DNA from: Mytilus edulis
Lineage: Eukaryota; Mollusca; Bivalvia; Mytilida; Mytilidae
Length of the DNA: 64,000 nucleotides
NCBI RefSeq assembly: GCF_963676685.1
Contig: NC_092351.1
Coordinates: 39,112,733-39,176,732, forward strand
Direction of reading: 5' to 3'
Of this stretch, positions 36,182 through 48,464 are shown one piece after another (the stretch's first letter is position 1; every line of letters starts with the position of its first letter). A program made the position numbers and the translations under genes. The notes under the pieces were generated by a model. The model had not been told where the DNA came from. It was given only the letters and a program-made list of their open reading frames with translations, and searched no databases.

Positions 36182-39012
36182 TCCTTTTCTATTGAATGCT
36201 CAGTTGTGAATATGCTTCTCCTTTGTAACCTCCTTTTGTAACTAAAATGTACTTTTTTTTGTGCTCTTTTCGGTGAACAAATTTGAGCAGTATAAGCTTC
36301 ATGTGATAAATAGCATCTTTCTACTAAACATTTCATAATCAAAATAACCTTACAGACTTAAATATCCTTTCAAGTTTTCTAATTCGTTAAGTCATAACTT
36401 AAATAACTATTTTTGGACACAATAACTTTCAAGGAGGAATATGAGACAAATTTAATAATGCATCGAGCAAAGTAACAATGTTAAAATGACTTGACACTAA
36501 ACGAGATGAATGTGAAACAATACGGTTTTAACAAAATCGCAATTTTCTTTTTGTTTTTTTTAAATGTGATAAGCCTTTTATAATTCAATCCTTTTGTTGT
36601 TGAATGAATCGTGATAAACAAAAACAATCTTTACACAACCAGAATTATCTAGCCATGACAATTTTATGAAAGCAAACACTATTGTTTATTGAAAAAGTTG
36701 TGTCTTAAATCTTAAATATGTGATATTTCTTGATATTTTGTTAGAATAATATTCATGTAATATTTTTTTTTCATAAAAAAAAAAAAAACTAGCAACATTT
36801 TTATTTTTATGTATAAATAAGCGAATTGCACTTGCGCAGGCACGGGCCAATATAATAATTCCTTTATAAGCATTCACTTACATGAAATACATCATATATA
36901 TATGAGGAAATTTTGTGTTCTTTATGCTCTCTTGCACTATCACATTTATATGGGAAACCAGAGATATCAGTATAATCCTATATATTGAATAAATTTCAAG
37001 ACATTCACAATCAATATATTCAAAGTTTCCAGTGAATATGACGGCGGCTTAGAAGTGAACTTCATTAAAACAAAAACTTAAACTTACATTCAACCATATA
37101 TTTTATAAAAGATATACAAACGGATGGAAGAAAAGACCAACAAACACAATGGCAAACATATTGCAAAATATTGATTTGACAGCAAAAATGGCGAACCCCC
37201 ATATAAATCAATAAGGATAGTGCTAGACTTCCGATTACAAACTTTATCGTGAAAACAGTTTTAGCGGTTCATTGGTATGTAATCTCTTTCTCGTCAATTT
37301 TTTGTTTTATTGATGTAGTGTACCATTACTGTTCTACATCTGATGAGTCTGCATGTTAATTTGTTTACTCTATACTGTATTTAACAGTTATACAACTGAT
37401 TGGGCGATTCATTTTCTCCACTTATATTTAAATTGGTTTTCCAAATCATTGGAAAGAGGGGTACGAACCGATCGATTATTTTGATGTTTTTTTAGGTGTT
37501 TTTCTTATATTTTAATTTATAGTCTCAAGTTTTTTAAGTGTGCTTTAACCTGCACCAAGGGGAAGGTGTCAATAAGTCTTTTCTTTTTTATTTTCATTTC
37601 TGTCGTAAATAAACATAAGACTCCGGAGAGCCTTTTGCCAACTTTATATCAATGAATACCATTTACTAATTTATTCAATCTTCTAGTACCTGTTATGGGA
37701 AGTTGTTCTTTATAGGAGTACGAAATACAATATTGTAAATTTATGTTTACTTATGTCGGGCTACATCACGGAATATAATACTATTGTTTGGTGTGTTCGA
37801 GCTTATGATTTGACCATTTGATTAGGTACTTTCAGTTTTGAATTTTTCTCGGAGTTTAGTATTTTTGTTATTTTACTTTTTGATTTATCGAAATGTTATC
37901 ATTCAGTATAACAAAAAGTAAAGTAACAAAAATACCAAACACTGATGAAAATTCAAAACGGAAAGTTCGTTATCAAATGGCAATGTCAAATGCTAAAACA
38001 CATCAAACAGACTATTGTTATTACAAAAATATATAAAATAAAGTAAATTAAGAAACCAAAACAAGGAATGAAACTCAAAGTTATTAAAATCATAAATAGC
38101 CATAAAACCTGGTTCAATCCACCATTTTCTACATAAGAAAATGCCTGTACCAAGTCAGGAATATGACAGTTGTTATCCATTCGTTTGATGTTTTTGAGTT
38201 TATGATTTGGCCATTTGATTAGGGACTTTCCGTTTTGAATTTTCCTCGGAGTTAAGAATTTTTGTGATTTCTTTTTTTTTTTCAAATACTAATAGTCCAT
38301 TTCTTAGTAGGTAGGCGTTTATTTTTGCATCAGTTCAGTGTTTCTGTTGTTCCATTGTTTTCCTCTCAAGGTTGATATGGTTTTTTGATATTTGGTTTGT
38401 TTCGCTTAATCGGTTTATGACTATTGAAAAGCGGTATACTACTGTTGCCTTTATTTAAAACAATTGGTGATGTTCTTCGTGAAATTGATATACCTTCAGT
38501 ATTTGTTCGGTATGGTATGTGCTACCAAATAATGTTAAGACCAATAACATCAGATGAAATTTATGTTATTTGTAATCGTCTGAATCCTAAACTCCATTTG
38601 AATTTCAAAGCCGTACTGAAGCGGATTACAAACACAAAGGTTCTTGGTTCGATCCCAATTTCAGGGGCTTAATTTTCGGCTCTCCCTTGGCACCATTTGC
38701 GAGTATGGTCTTGAGAAACGATGATAGTCCGTTGGAAAGGGGACACTAAATGGCTGACCATGTTAAGAGAGAGCAATATCTCTTGCACGTAAAATACACA
38801 TTTGTAGATTTCGAAAAAGAGCAGGCTAATGCCACTACAAGGCAGCACTTGCCCCCAACAAAGTGGAGATGAATTAATATAAGTTGTAATAACTTGTTTC
38901 CCAATCTACTATAAATAAATATGTTTAAACTAATTTGAACCAGTTATTCTTCTTCAAATTTAAACAGATAAAAACTTTAGTTTTCATCATTTATCCGTCA
39001 TATTTATCGCTT

Positions 39013-39094
<82 letters not shown>

Positions 39095-39244
39095 TAGTAT
39101 ATTAAAAAAACATACAGTAAAATTAAAAGCAAGTACAATTAAAGATGCATTTCATTTATCTTATTTCTTTAATTATTTATTATTAATCTGTGGTCATGAA
39201 ACAGGTCTAGCTAAACAATGTACGTAACCACAGCCTATAATATT
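36182..39244. other. Intergenic region between VWA-4 and VWA-5
   Basis: AT-rich. Contains R2 copies at 37785-37885 (+), 37910-38010 (-) and 38100-38270 (+), the first two forming an inverted pair. A block at 38420-38710 has a weak open frame and resembles dispersed-repeat sequence. I see no host gene. Confidence 0.6.
39016..39092. repeat. (AT)n microsatellite
   Basis: Nearly 80 bases of uninterrupted AT dinucleotide just beyond the 3' end of VWA-5. Confidence 0.95.
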
Positions 39245-42200
39245 TCATATAGGAATTTTCACATTAATAATAGACGATGTGACACTTCTTTCTCCAAGAT
39301 TTTCATACACTGTAAACATTGTATCCTTTTCACTCATTGTTTTAGTAGGTGTGATACTGATGCTGGAAGTGTCTCTCTTGTACATGTGTCTTTTTTCTCC
39401 TAAACTTGTGTCATTGTACTCATTTACAGCCTTTACTATATCATCTTCTGGACTTATCTGGTCCTTTTTGTCTTTTCTTCTAAATGAAATAAAAAATGAT
39501 AAAACTGTAAACTGATTTATAGCAGATTCTATGAACTTTAGTTATTTGATTTAAGATGCAATTCTTATTCTTTCCCTTAAAGCAAGCGTAAATTGTTCTA
39601 AAGCAGAAAGTAACTCATCGAAGATTAAAATCATATAATTCTGTACGCGATACGCACGTGTTGTCTACATATATCTGAACAGTGGCACTCGAAACAAAAC
39701 AGTTGAAATGGAAGTCCAAATCAAAAACATTGACGACCACTGGAAACCGAAAATAAAGTGGGGTGTTTTTTTTAAGGAATCTGATGTTTTTAATGATAAA
39801 ATTAATTATAAATAAAACTCATCATACCTTTTTCTTTTATACAAGAGGTATAAAACGCAAGCTAAAATTGCTAGAATCAGTAAACATGATAGCAGGATGC
39901 CTACTACGGCACCAATATCTAAACCTAAAATAGAGAATAAAGATGTTGTTCAATTAACCTAACAAATAAAGAAAAACAAATATGGGTACTATTAAATCTC
40001 AAGTTGATAAATATGAAATAAAACTAAAATAATGAAAACCAATTACGGGTTAAGATTTTAACCTTACTTATTATAAATCAGAGCTGATATTGAAATTGTG
40101 TTTATTTGTGCAACAGACATGACAAATATTTTAATACTAGTAAACTTCATACGACCAAGACGGAAAAAGGACGTATAACACGTTTATCATAGTTCATGAT
40201 ATGTGTATTGGAGGAATCAAAAGTATGATTATTATACTAGTATACAAGTGAAATTAACACATTAACACAAATTTGGAAGAGATGGAGCTGATAAAATAGT
40301 AATCGGAATACTAAATGTATATGTCAGTATGATTAGTATATTTGCCCTTATCCTCGACTTCTTCATCACAATTTGCATTAATTGCTCCCTGGGTTTTCTC
40401 AACCTTTCCAAATGTTTGCAGTTGGTTTATTCAAAAATTTCAAGTTATTTTGGCAGTAAATTATTATCAGTATTTATGGACATTAGTGTTATTTGTTTTT
40501 GTGAAAATTACCCAATCAAATACCTTCGTTTGTTTGAGAAATTGTCGCCTCAGTCATTCTGTCTGTTGAAGTTATTTCTGCAGTCGTTGGTTCTACCCAC
40601 TCATCACAACCATCCGACATTGTAGCTGTTGTTTCATTATCTACGAATCAAAAAGATGAATTTGTGAATATATCTTACATCAGCAAGATACAACACCAGA
40701 ATATAGAGGTACGTGTACAGGGTCAATATTTCATGAATTTGTTATAAGCATGACCCATTTTTTAATATCTTCAAGTTTAAACTTAATTTCACAGTACCAT
40801 AGTTCCATAGTTTACATTGTAGATTTAACAAACATGTGGCATTATTCACAAAATTATAACAACCCGTCACGTGAGAAAGCTGAATACTGCAATATTGACA
40901 GATTATGGCAAATTTAAGAATTTATCCACTGAATCTACTGGAGGGACATCTTGCTCTTAGATGTGGGTCTTAATATTGTCTTCCAATACTTATTAATCTT
41001 TATTTGTTTTAGGTACCAACTTTCTTAAAATGTTTAATAATTGCGTTTTCATCACAATGTCTTTAACAACAACATGACGAAATATCAAGAATTCTTATAT
41101 TCTTAGCTATTCAAATTCAAATACGGTTTGACAAGTTTTAAATTTTAAATTTTAATCACACAAGTGGTGTAAATAGATGCAGAAATTTGCATTGTCAAAA
41201 AAAATCTACATTCAATGTTACTATATAATAAATATGTTTGAATAATTAAGTATATAATAAATATGTTTGAATAATTAAGTATATAATAATAACTTTGTAC
41301 TAATTGAGATTGTGACACAGTGATGACTGTTGTATACCTATTTTGACAATTTTACCTATCGTCTCTGTTTTGTTCACGCATCGTTGTAAATATAATGGAA
41401 CTTGATGCGCCTGTCATACAAGTGAGGGGTTTAGCGCTATAAAATCAGGTTCAATCCACCATTTTCTGCATATGAAAATGCCTGTGCGAAGTCAGAAATA
41501 TGACAGTTGTTATCTATTCGTTTGAGCTTTTGATTTTGCCATTTGATTAGACTTATATCTAGAAATTGACTATGAGGGTCGGTTGAAAACAAAACTATTC
41601 GACTAAAGAGATGATTTCAGCTTCCCAATTGTGATTTTATCTTTAAACCAAGAGTTTCAAATGTTGAAGTTGAAATCATCCCTTCGTAAATTTTACAGAC
41701 GCCATTACGTGTTGGTTGCCGTTATGAAATATTCGTTATATGTATGGTATCGGATATGTTCTCTTTGTCGTTCCATTTTCACGAATGTGACCTACCGATT
41801 TACTGGCTTTGTAATAACATGAGCAACACGACAGGTGCTACATGTGAAGCTGGATCTGCTTACCCTTCCGGAGCACCTTAAATCACCTCAATTGTTTATG
41901 GGGTTCGTGTTGTTCTTGTACTTCTATTTATTACATTTTGTTCACGCATCATTGTCAATATAATGTAATTTTATGCAACTGTCGTACGCGTGAGAGGTTT
42001 CGCGCTATATAACCATGATCCACCCACCATTTTCTTATTTTTGTAAATGCCTGTACCAGGTCAGGAATATGACAGTTAGTATCCATTCGTTTGATGTGTT
42101 TTATAATTTGATTTTGCCATTTGATAAGGGACATTTCGTTTTTAATTTCCTCGGAGTTCAATATTTTTGTGATTTTACTTTTTATAAGTATTACAGTAAC

Positions 42201-43898
42201 CAGTAACCATTCAATATCTAAAGCTTTATTAGATGCAAAATGAATTAGTTAAACATCAAATAAATCAAAATCTTGCTGAAACAATTCCATATCAATCTAA
42301 ATGCAAACATAAAAGACTAGGATATCGAACATATCAATGGAATTGTGTTAAATATTTTGATATGAGCGTCACAGATGAGTCTTGTGTAGACGAAACGCGC
42401 GTCTGGCGTACTAAATTATAATACTGAAAAAACACGCTTGCATTGGTTTGCACACTTACCATTCAGATTATTATTTGAGACTCACCAATCTTAGGTAAAA
42501 TGGATGGCACAATACCACAAAGATTTATAAATCCACCAATATATTCAACATAATAAGAGTCAGGATCGTTTGCGATTCCCTGCAATTCGTCATTTGTTTT
42601 AGATAAATCTGAGCCTATGCCTATAGCGAACACTTCTGCTCCATATGATGTTCTGAGATCGTTTGCTTTGGTAATAGTTAGAGGTGTATTAGTCGAAGGG
42701 CCGCTTTCTATCACAATAACAACTTTACCAGCATCACTGCGGCCCCCTTTTATGGAAAGATAAAGTGTTCTCGTATATGTTAATGCGTCCATTGTTTTCC
42801 TCGAAGATACGGTTGATTGAGTGTATGATATGCTGTTTATGGCTGACAGAAGACTTGCTTTGTTGTTATTATCGTCCAACTCAAATAAGGCGTTTGCCTC
42901 ATCATCAAACTTAACGACTCCCATTCGAATGTCATTGTCGCCAATAGTAAGATATGATGTCACATTGTAAATGAAACCCATGGTCAGTGCGTGGTCATCT
43001 GCTGACACTGAACTTGATGCATCTACCAACCAAAGGACATCTATAACACAATAAATAGGATTACTTAATGTACGTCGCTCAGTAATAATGGAAGACGATT
43101 AACTTTAGTTATATTCCCTTTCTAGTCGAACGAGAACAGTATTTTTGTGATTTTACTTTTGAACAGTTATTGGTTTAGTGAGTTTTTAAAAATTTATGAA
43201 AACTTTGCTGGCTTCTTTGACTTTGTTTAACTCTTGTAAACAATAGTGCTATATATATATGAAGATTTTTCATGAACAATATAAAAAAACAAAGAAAATT
43301 CTAACACTAAATCGATGATTCTTTGTCAGTATATTTACAATATACGAATCGAGTTTAGCAAACCATATCAAAACTCCAGATAGCAGAAATATTTCTTAAA
43401 TGGCTTCCACTGGTTATAAACTGGTTATAACTGAGTACAAATTAAGAAATATTGATTCTTGTGGTATTTTGAACAGGGTTTAACAACCTCTTGTTTGTTG
43501 TTATCATCCCTAAATATTAAATTATAGTTTGTCGAGCGTCACTGATGAGTCTTTTGAAGACGCGCGTCTGGCGTAAATAAAAAAAAAATACAATCCTGGT
43601 ATCTATGATGAGTTTATTCACTACCTGTAATCAAAACTTTTAAGAAATGCTTATCAGTTACATTAAGAATAATTAAATTGTTTCTTCTCCTTCCAGAAAC
43701 TATTGTATGCAACTCACAGCCAATAAATGCAACTTTATTTTTTCTTAGTAAATTCGTAATCCCCTCTTACCGACCATTTTAATTCTGGGTCCGCCTCTGC
43801 TGTCATAGTTATTATTTCCCCATACCTTTATATGCTCCTCTACAGTAAGTCAATGAAAGTCCAAAAATGATCAGAAATACCGTTGTTCTCAACATCAT
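39245..43898 (-). CDS. VWA-5: VWA-domain type I membrane receptor, complete
   Basis: Five exons, 1077 nt, 358 residues: signal peptide 43826-43898 (MMLRTTVFLIIFGLSLTYC...), VWA 42486-43040, stalk 40524-40640, transmembrane 39828-39924, tail 39245-39479 (TGA at 39245-39247). The VWA begins DVLWLVDASSS. The first MIDAS motif is intact, but the Thr position is Arg (SSRKTM) and the Asp is Ser (IESGPS), so coordination is probably lost. The stalk (DNETTATMSDGCDEWVEPTT...) carries the conserved lone Cys. The TM is GILLSCLLILAILACVLYL, followed by KRKR. The 77-residue tail is the longest recovered; it is rich in Lys/Asp/Ser/Thr and contains YENL, a YxN-type motif that in other animals can bind SH2 adaptors when phosphorylated. 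A TTTATT (AATAAA on this strand) lies at 39176-39181, about 65 bases past the stop, and an AT microsatellite follows. Function unknown; the structure is well supported by matching exon phases. Confidence 0.88.
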
Positions 43899-44335
43899 GG
43901 CACTTATTAAAAATAATTAAACTTTATGAATATAAATAACATATTTCAAAAAAAAGTCCCTCCATTTTTTAAACTTTAAACAATAGTTATAACTTATATA
44001 CAACACGACAATTGCTGATTCATATTTTATAAATTCGATAGCAGAAAGCTTATCGTCTTCATTGTGTATGTTCTCTCATTGCTCTAGTTCTTCCATTGAA
44101 ATCTGCTATATCATTATCTGTTAAGTGAAAACTTAGTAGGGGAATTTAAATGGAAAGTGGGTCTCGTGCTACTGACATTAAACTACCAATATATGTTTGT
44201 GTATGAACATGACAACATAAAGTTATTTCATAAATCTATATACGTTTTTCGGCTTTTACCCTTTTCAAGCAATTAGCGGTAATTCATGATGAAGGCAACA
44301 TCTTCATTTTCCGATATATAACTCTTTTTTAGCTC

Positions 44336-46045
44336 ACCTGGCCCGAAGGGCCAAGTGAGCTTTTCTCACCACTTGGCGTCCGTCGTCCGTCGTCGTCGTC
44401 CGTCGTCCGTCGTCCGTCGTCGTCGTCGTTAACAATTTACATTTTGAACTTCTTCTAGAGAACCACTGAATGGAATGGAACCAAACATGGCATGAATGTT
44501 CCTTATGAGGTGCTGACCAAGTGTTGTTACTTTGTAGCCGATCCATCATCCAAGATGGCCGCCAGCGGGGGACTTAGTTTAACATAGGACCCTATGGGAA
44601 ATGCATACAAATGACTTCTTTTAGAGAACCACTGAATGGAATGAAACCAAACATGGCATGAATGTTCCTTATGAGGTGCTGACCAAGTGTTGTTACTTTG
44701 TTGCCGATCCATCATCCAAGATGGCCGCCAGCCGGGAACTTAGTTTAACATAGGACCCTATGGGAAATGCATACAAATGACTTCTTTTAGAGAACCACTG
44801 AATGGAATATAACCAAACATAGCATGAATGTTCCTTATGGGGTGCTGACCAAGTGTTGTTACTTTGTAGCCGATCCATCATCCAAGATGGCCGCCAGCGG
44901 GGGACTTAGTTTAACATAGGACCCTATGGGAAATGCATACAAATGACTTCTTCTAGAGAACCACTGAATGGAATGAAACCAAACATAGCATGAATGTTCC
45001 TTATGGAGTGCTGACCAAGTGTTGTTACTTTGTAGCCAATCCATCATCCAAGATGGCCGCCAGCGGGGGACTTAGTTTAACATAGGACCCTATGGGAAAT
45101 GCATACAAATGACTTCTTTTAGAGAACAACTGAATGGAATGAAATCAAACATGGCATGAATGTTCCTAATGTGGTGCTGACCAAGTGTTGTTACTTTGTA
45201 GCCGATCCATTATCCAAGATGGACGCCAGCGGGGGACTTAGTTTAACATAGGACCCTATGGGAAATGCATACAAATGACTTCTTTTAGAGAATAACTGAA
45301 TGGAATGAAACCAAACATTGCATGAATGTTCCTTATGCCGTGCTGACCATGTGTTGTTACTTTGTAGCCCATCCATCATCCAAGATGGCCGCCAGCATGG
45401 GACTTAGTTTAACATAGGACCCTATGGGAAATGCATACAAATGACTTCTTTTAGAGAACCACTGAATGGAATGAAATCAAACATGGCATGAATGTTCCTA
45501 ATGTGGTGCTGACCAAGTGTTGTTACTTTGTAGCCGATCCATTATCCAAGATGGCCACCAGCAGGGACTTAGTTTAACATAGGACCCTATTGGAAATGCA
45601 TACAAATGACTTCTTTTAGAGAACCACTGAATGGAATAAAACTAAACATTGCATGAATGTTCCTTATGAGGTGCTGACCAAGTGTTGTTACTTTGTAGCA
45701 GATCCATCATCCAAGATGGCCGCCAGCAGGGGACTTAGTTTAACATAGGACCCTATGGGAAATGCATACAAATGACTTCTTTTAGAGAACCACTGAATGG
45801 AATAAAACCAAACATGGCATGAATGTTCCTTATGAGGTGCTGACCAAGTGTTGTTACTTTGTAGCCGATCCGCCATCCAAGATGGCCGCCAGTGGAGGAC
45901 TTTTGAATGAAATTAAACATGTTCCTTTCCTTATCAATGAGGTTGTGTTGTCACTTTTAGCCAAATTTTATATTTTTTCATATGATTTCAAAAACCCAAG
46001 TAGAATCAGGTGAGCGATACAGGCTCTTGAGAGCCTCTAGTTTAT
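44336..46045. mobile_element. Non-autonomous element with nine internal 166-bp tandem units
   Basis: Starts 'agctcacctggcccgaaggg', then a (CGTCCGT/CGTCGTC) run at 44378-44428, then about nine 166-bp units beginning 'gaaccactgaatggaatg' near 44460, 44626, 44792, 44958, 45125 and so on, and ends 'caggtgagcgatacaggctc'. The ends are short inverted matches (agctcacctg / caggtgagc). The repeated 62-residue minus-strand frames are products of the array. A shorter relative with three units is at 54055-54515. Confidence 0.8.
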
Positions 46046-47799
46046 TCTTATCTTTGTTTCTAGTTTGGTCAAGAAAGGGTTGGTTGGGTTTGAAATTCGG
46101 GAAATTTAATTTGAGCTAAGTTGGTTTCATATGTAAGAAATATTTCTTTTTTTTCCATACTCCCTGCAGAAGGAAAGAGTCAATCTAGTATGAAACTCAG
46201 TATTGAAATGATTACTCTAATAACGATACCGGTCAAATTCCTTTCATAGGATGATCTAGTGATGAAATTATTTTTAAGGGCCAGCTGATGTCTGACTCCG
46301 GGTGTGGGATTTTCTCGCTGCGTCGAAGACGGTTTTTTTGCTCTTTGGTCGGGTTGTTGTCTCTTTGACATATTTCACATTTCCATTCTCAATTTTATGA
46401 TAGGTCGAATGGCAGTTATCATTTAAAAATATCCCATTCAAAAAAGGTTAAGGATACCTGGCGAAAAGGTGTTGGACCCATGTTAGGCATTCCCCGCGTT
46501 GATGTTAGAGATATCATTTCCGCAATTTGAATTTTACTTACTACTGTAAGTGATGAAACTACAACATTTTTTTTCAACTATTTTTTTATTCAAAACTATT
46601 CAGTCGGGTTTTGAAAAGCTCTTAGTAACTGGAGCATAATAAAAAAAATTACAAAACAAATACTAAAAATAAAGATTTGCATGCGATAGAATATTTAGAT
46701 ATAGGAAGATGTGGTATGACTGGCAATGAAACAACTCTCCATCCAAATAACAATGATAAAAGTAAACCATTATAGGTCAATGCACGGCCTTCAACAAATG
46801 TACATATATGCAATGTAATGTAAACTAATGTGTTTTTCTGTATACCTTTGTCCAACTTAGGTGATACCAGAATAAAATGATATATGAACACGGAGCCTTG
46901 GCTCACACCGAACAACAAGCTATAAAGGGCCCCAAAATTACTAGTGTAAAACCATTCAAACGGGAAAACCAACGGTCTAATCTATATAAAAAAAAAACGA
47001 AAAACGAGAAACACGTATAAATTACACAAACAAACGACAACTTCTTTACATCAGATTCCTGACTTAGGACAGGTGCAAACATTTGCAGCGGGATTAAACG
47101 TTTTAATGGTACCAAACCTTCTCCCTTTTTCTGAAACAATTGTATAACATCACACCATAGAAAACACGATAAAATATCAAGTGAACTCATCAAAAAACGT
47201 AAATTGACACACACTGAACGAATAAATGATCTGCGATACCTGAATGCAAATACATTGTTAATAAAATTATTAGGGACAAACATCCAAGGCCAAAAGCAAA
47301 CAAACAAATGAAATATTAACGACATGATATATGACTAAACAATAATCGAGAAAAAAAAAACTAAATATGATAGAGAGAAAGCAAGACAAACACTAAATTG
47401 CAGACTCCTGACTTTGAACAGGCACACAAATAATGTGACTGGGTTACATGTGTATGCGAGCGCTCAATCCTCCGACAGCTAGTGTGTTATAAAAGCACAA
47501 CATAAGAACAGACTGTGTATTACAGTTTTTGTTAAAACAAAAACTATTATTATTAGCATTTTTTTCTACCTTTTGAACAACAATTTAAATACAAATAAGA
47601 AGATGTGGTATGATTGCCAATGGGACAACTCTCCACAAGAGACCAAATGACACATTTAAATTGACATAGGTCACCGTACGGCCTTCAACAATGAGCAAAG
47701 CCCATACCGAATAGTCAGCTATAAAAAGACCCGAAATGACAATGTGAAACAATTCAAACGAGAAAACTAACCGAGCCTAATGTATGTACACATTTTGTT

Positions 47800-48190
47800 T
47801 TACCTCCAATAATAGGCAAACAGACTTTAATACATTTCATCATAACGCAGTTTGGAACTTGTTGCCAAATGAATCGAACAGCAACAAAATTTCGAATTAT
47901 TTAAATCTTATGTTAAAGATTTTCTGTCAAAAAAGGAAAGTAACGGTTTTGATAGCAAATTGTTGTCTTATTCATAGGCTTAATTTTAGCATGATTGGTA
48001 TAAAGTCAGGAGAAAATAATAACTATATTTAATATTGTTAAGGTATCATAATGTATTAACAGAGACATATAATATAAATTATATGTCTCTGGTATTAAGA
48101 TTTTATGATTGTAGTATGTTTAAATGTCTGCTATTGTTTTATGCTACATTTGTGATGTTTTTATGATCAAATAAATCTTTCAAACTAAAA
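47800..48190 (+). mobile_element. Probable LINE 3' fragment
   Basis: The frame has the look of the last residues of a LINE reverse transcriptase (a WNLLPNE-type motif), then a stop, an untranslated stretch and a polyadenylation-like AATAAA. Recognition rests on this short pattern only. Confidence 0.35.
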
Positions 48191-48464
48191 ACATGATCAG
48201 AGAAAACTCAGTCGACACAGTATACAATAATATTATGTCAAATATATGTGATCTTTTTTTTAAACTGCTTTTAAAGTTTTGATTAGTTTCACTTGTCACA
48301 AATTTCCTTTACAGGGAGTCTATCTAACCTGACTAGCAATAAAATAGAGTGTCGATACGGAATAATTTAATACGCCGTCCGTATTTGACCCTACTATTAA
48401 CAATCCTTGTTGACGGAAGTAACATTTTCATGAAATGAAGATTTATTTAAAATGATGAATTAAG

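Larger units (their letters stand above)
43899..48464. other. Repeat-filled region between VWA-5 and the Ly6 gene
   Basis: Contains the 166-bp array element (44336-46045), an R3 fragment (46280-46400), minus-strand R1 copies (46690-46985, 47596-47785) and, at 47800-48190, what looks like the 3' end of a LINE: a frame with AVWNLLPNESNS... followed by a short UTR and AATAAATCTTTCAAAC. No host gene seen. Confidence 0.6.

Noticed and set aside
38620-38670. tRNA-like text 'ggttcgatccc' as a tRNA gene
   Set aside because: Only a B-box-like string; no cloverleaf arms could be placed around it.
44334-45876. Series of similar 62-71 residue minus-strand frames
   Set aside because: All are produced by the 166-bp tandem array, with the same start and stop in each unit; no splice or start context.
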